Below are positions 5,299-8,136 of a stretch of 8,136 bases of DNA, one piece after another (within the stretch, counting starts at the first letter, position 1; each line of letters opens with the position of its first letter). The stretch lies in assembly GCA_903904495.1 (NCBI GenBank), contig CAIVCU010000462.1:1-8136 (forward strand), written 5' to 3'. The position numbers and the translations under genes were made by a program. Origin of the DNA: an uncultured Chlorobiaceae bacterium (GTDB taxonomy: Bacteria; Bacteroidota; Chlorobiia; Chlorobiales; Chlorobiaceae). The notes beneath the pieces were generated by a model, which was given only the letters and a program-made list of their open reading frames with translations, was not told the origin of the DNA and searched no databases.

Positions 5299-8136
5299 GG
5301 CACTTGAATTTGGATTTATTGGTGATGACCGTCTGGCTGGCTTTCGTCTGCAGCGTCTTGAGGTTTTCAACTGGGGTACCTTCGATGGACGGGTCTGGAC
5401 GTTGCGATTGGGCGGAAAAAATGGACTTCTCACAGGGGATATAGGTTCCGGGAAATCAACGCTGGTCGATGCTGTGACCACTTTACTGGTGCCAAGCCAG
5501 CGTATTGCCTATAACAAGGCGGCAGGGGCCGATAATCGTGAACGCACGCTGCGCTCTTATGTGCTGGGCTATTACAAGTCGGAGCGCCAGGAAAGCCTCG
5601 GTGGCGGGGCAAAACCGGTCGCTCTGCGCGATCTCAATGGTTATTCGGTAATTCTCGGGGTCTTTCATAACGTCGGTTACGATAAGACCGTGACTTTGGC
5701 ACAACTCTTCTGGATGAAGGATACCACACAGCCAGCCCGTCTTTATGCTGCTTATGAGGGCGATCTCTCCATCGCAACCGATTTTTCTGCTTTCGGCACT
5801 GAAATCGGGGCTCTGCGCAAGCGCCTGCGCGGGGAGGGAGTTGAGTTGTTCGAAAGCTTTCCGCCTTACGGTGCCTGGTTCAGACGGCGCTTCGGCATCG
5901 AAAATGAGCAGGCACTGGAGCTATTTCATCAAACCGTGTCGCTCAAATCGGTGGGGAACCTGACCGATTTCGTGCGCCTTCACATGCTTGAGCCCTTCAC
6001 GGTTGATGCGCGCATTGCCGCCCTTATCCAGCATTTCGAAGATCTCAACCGGGCACACGAAGCTGTCCTCAAGGCGAAGCGGCAGATAGAGATGCTGGGG
6101 CCTCTGGTGGCTGATTGCGACAATCACCAGAGTATGGCGAGAACAGCGGAAACGTTGCGGGCCTCGCGCGATTCCCTGCGTCCCTGGTTTGCATCTCTCA
6201 AGCTGGAATTACTGGAAAAACGTCTTTCTTCGCTGGAAGAAGAGTTGAGCCGTCACCATATCACCATCGAACGACTGGAAGGAGAGCGCCGCACCCAACA
6301 GGGTCGTGATCGTGAGCTGCGCCGGACCATCGCCGAAAACGGCGGTGACCGTATCGAGGGTATTGATGCAGAGATTCGGCAGAAACAGGAAGATCTTGAA
6401 CGACGCAATCAGAAAGCCAGCCGATATGGGGAACTTGCACGTTTGCTTGGTGAGCATCCTGCGACCAACGCTGAGGAGTTTCATCTTCAGCGCAGCGGGC
6501 ACTCAGCCATGCACGAGGCATCTGCTGAAGCGGAAGCAAGGGTTCAAAACGATCTCAACGAGGCGGGCGTCCTCTTCACCCAGGGACGTCATGAGCATGA
6601 ACAACTGACAACCGAGATCCAGGGTTTGAAAGCCCGCATGAGCAATATCGACGAAAAACAGGTTGCCATGCGGCGCTCGCTCTGTCAGGCACTGAATATC
6701 GTGGAAGATGAGATGCCGTTTGCCGGTGAGCTGCTTCAGGTTCGTGAGGAAGATCAGGTCTGGGAAGGTGCCATTGAACGAGTGCTCCGCAACTTCGGCC
6801 TTTCGCTGATGGTGCCGGACCATCACTATCTGAAGGTGGCGGAATGGGTGGAGCGAACCAATCTGAAAGGTCGTCTGGTCTATTTTCGGATGCGCCAGCG
6901 CTCTCGCAGTGAACAGATGCCCGATCATCAGGCTTCTCTCTTGCACAAGCTCTCCATTAAAGCTGATTCCCCCTATTTTGACTGGCTGGAACATGAAGTC
7001 GCCTGGCGTTTTGATCTGGTTTGCTGTATGAGCCAGGAAGAGTTCCGGAGGGAGAAAAAAGCCATAACCCTGGCCGGCCAGATCAAGTCACCGGGTGAAC
7101 GCCACGAAAAGGATGACCGCCACCGGCTAGACGACCGCAGCCGCTACGTGCTGGGATGGAGCAATGCCCAGAAAATCGCGGCACTGGAAGAGAAAGCCCA
7201 ACGACAGAAAAAAGAACTTGCGGAATTCGCTCTTCGCATAAGCAAGCTGCAGCAAGAGCAGACAACACTCAAAGAGCGCCTGACGATACTCTCGAAGCTT
7301 GACGAATATCCGGATTTCCGAGATCTCGACTGGCAGCCTCTGGCCGTTGACATATCGAGACTGGAAAAGGAAAAACGTGATCTCGAGGCAACCTCAAACC
7401 TTCTACAAACCCTGACTGCCCAACTTGCCGCCTTGGAAAAGGAACTTCATGAAACGGAGCGGCTACTTGACGATCGGAAGGATAAGCGCTCAAAGATCGA
7501 GCATAAGATCAGCATCATCAAGGAATCGCAGCAACAGGCGCTTACACTTCTGGCTGAGGCGGGACCAGAACCTGCCACGCGTTTCGCCATGCTTGAATCC
7601 ATGCGTGGGCAGGCTCTCGGCGAACAGTCTCTGACGGTTGAATCATGTGACAATCGCGAGCGTGAGATGCGTGACTGGCTGCAGGCAAAGATTGACGTCG
7701 AGGACAGGAAGCTCTCCCGACTGAGCGAAAAGATCATAAGGGCGATGACCGAATACAAGGAGGAGTGGAAACTGGAAACCCGGGAGGTGGATGTCAACAT
7801 TGCTGCCGGACCGGAATATCGTTCGATGTTTGAACAACTCCATGCTGATGATCTGCCGCGCTTTGAGGGACGGTTCAAGGAGCTGCTCAACGAGAATACC
7901 ATCCGTGAGGTTGCCAATTTTCAATCACAACTTGCCCGCGAGCGGGAGACCATTAAGGAGCGCATTACCCGGCTCAATGAATCGCTTACGCAAATCGACT
8001 TCAATCCTGGCCGATATATCACCCTCGAAGCACAAATAAACCTCGATGCCGACATTCGTGACTTTCAGTCGGAGCTGCGTGCCTGCACCGAAGGGAGTCT
8101 GACCGGCTCGGATGACGCGCAGTATTCCGAAGCCAA
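5291..8136 (+). CDS. jetC: Wadjet type I subunit JetC (COG4913, SMC/SbcC-like ATPase), 3'-truncated by the window
   Basis: The motor subunit of Wadjet, an SMC-like ATPase that extrudes DNA loops and detects small circles. The frame is open for 948 codons to the right edge; the family is usually about 1,100 residues. Residues 20-40 hold the family-typical LQRLEVFNWGTFDGRVW. Walker A is GDIGSGKST (49-57), followed by NKAAGADNRERTLRSYVLGYYKSE (75-98). A coiled-coil arm runs from about 250 to 470, then a hinge-like region WEGAIERVLRNFG...GRLVYFRM (491-534), then KSPGERHEKDDR and YVLGW, and a second coiled coil from about 624 to 900. The last residues, FNPGRYITLEA...ACTEGSLTGSDDAQYSEA, are typical of the stretch just before the ABC signature and Walker B, which are therefore off the window. 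No CxxC zinc hook is present, which argues against true SbcC/Rad50. GGAG at 5280-5283 lies 7 bases before the ATG at 5291; the ATG at 5288 is also possible. The gene overlaps jetB by 8 or 11 bases. Confidence 0.93.
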   Translation, partial: MSEALEFGFIGDDRLAGFRLQRLEVFNWGTFDGRVWTLRLGGKNGLLTGDIGSGKSTLVDAVTTLLVPSQRIAYNKAAGADNRERTLRSYVLGYYKSERQESLGGGAKPVALRDLNGYSVILGVFHNVGYDKTVTLAQLFWMKDTTQPARLYAAYEGDLSIATDFSAFGTEIGALRKRLRGEGVELFESFPPYGAWFRRRFGIENEQALELFHQTVSLKSVGNLTDFVRLHMLEPFTVDARIAALIQHFEDLNRAHEAVLKAKRQIEMLGPLVADCDNHQSMARTAETLRASRDSLRPWFASLKLELLEKRLSSLEEELSRHHITIERLEGERRTQQGRDRELRRTIAENGGDRIEGIDAEIRQKQEDLERRNQKASRYGELARLLGEHPATNAEEFHLQRSGHSAMHEASAEAEARVQNDLNEAGVLFTQGRHEHEQLTTEIQGLKARMSNIDEKQVAMRRSLCQALNIVEDEMPFAGELLQVREEDQVWEGAIERVLRNFGLSLMVPDHHYLKVAEWVERTNLKGRLVYFRMRQRSRSEQMPDHQASLLHKLSIKADSPYFDWLEHEVAWRFDLVCCMSQEEFRREKKAITLAGQIKSPGERHEKDDRHRLDDRSRYVLGWSNAQKIAALEEKAQRQKKELAEFALRISKLQQEQTTLKERLTILSKLDEYPDFRDLDWQPLAVDISRLEKEKRDLEATSNLLQTLTAQLAALEKELHETERLLDDRKDKRSKIEHKISIIKESQQQALTLLAEAGPEPATRFAMLESMRGQALGEQSLTVESCDNREREMRDWLQAKIDVEDRKLSRLSEKIIRAMTEYKEEWKLETREVDVNIAAGPEYRSMFEQLHADDLPRFEGRFKELLNENTIREVANFQSQLARERETIKERITRLNESLTQIDFNPGRYITLEAQINLDADIRDFQSELRACTEGSLTGSDDAQYSEA

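Noticed and set aside
6503..6994. 163-codon minus-strand open frame inside jetC
   Set aside because: It is antisense to the jetC hinge region, whose sense translation is family-typical and uninterrupted. No independent start signal or motif was seen.
5291..8136. SbcC/Rad50-type DNA repair exonuclease subunit
   Set aside because: The Walker A and coiled coils would fit, but there is no CxxC hook and no sbcD neighbour. The DUF3375-DUF4194 genes upstream and the NKAAGADNRERTLRSYVLG motif point to JetC.
3218..8136. Housekeeping MukBEF/MksBEF chromosome condensin
   Set aside because: The architecture is related, but JetA and JetB match DUF3375 and DUF4194 in style, and the A-B-C gene order is that of type I Wadjet. 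The presence of jetD would settle it.
1..8136. A wholly undescribed biological system, CRISPR array, tRNA/rRNA or mobile-element gene
   Set aside because: Every long coding stretch is explained by a known family. No regularly spaced repeats, transposase or integrase frame, or tRNA-like cloverleaf was noticed in the gaps (635-829 and 3030-3217).

Overview
The window looks like chromosomal DNA of a green sulfur bacterium (Chlorobi; Chlorobium/Prosthecochloris-like) or a close relative in the Bacteroidetes/Chlorobi group. This is inferred from protein style: a DUF4293-type small membrane protein (a family typical of this group), the PdxA and FtsE sequence styles, and mostly weak or absent Shine-Dalgarno sequences. 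The genus cannot be fixed from the sequence alone. All genes recognised lie on the + strand.

Region 1 (1-829): the 3' two thirds of a cysteine synthase gene (cysK) enters from the left edge. It is followed by a 16-bp GC-rich hairpin and an AT-rich gap with no gene.

Region 2 (830-3029): a compact cluster of a four-helix membrane protein (DUF4293-like), pdxA (pyridoxal phosphate biosynthesis) and an FtsE-type ABC ATPase. The genes are 2 nt apart or overlap by 4 nt, so they are probably co-transcribed. No ftsX follows.

Region 3 (3030-3217): a 188-nt spacer. It holds an inverted repeat resembling dispersed intergenic repeats of this phylum, a small rho-independent-terminator-like hairpin with a T6 run, and a 10-bp palindrome just before the next gene.

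Region 4 (3218-8136, runs off the right edge): three overlapping genes in the order jetA (DUF3375), jetB (DUF4194) and jetC (COG4913, SMC/SbcC-like). This is the gene content and order of a type I Wadjet anti-plasmid defence system. JetA is the kleisin-like subunit, JetB the KITE-like winged-helix subunit and JetC the SMC-like ATPase motor. Together they should form a loop-extruding condensin-like complex that hands small circular DNA to the nuclease JetD. JetC is open to the last base. It still lacks its ABC signature and Walker B segment, and jetD (DUF3322/DUF2220) is expected beyond the edge. The genes are somewhat richer in G+C than the housekeeping block to their left, which fits an acquired defence module placed behind a housekeeping operon.

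The most interesting content is therefore a known but recently characterised defence system. I found no sound evidence for a wholly undescribed system inside this window.
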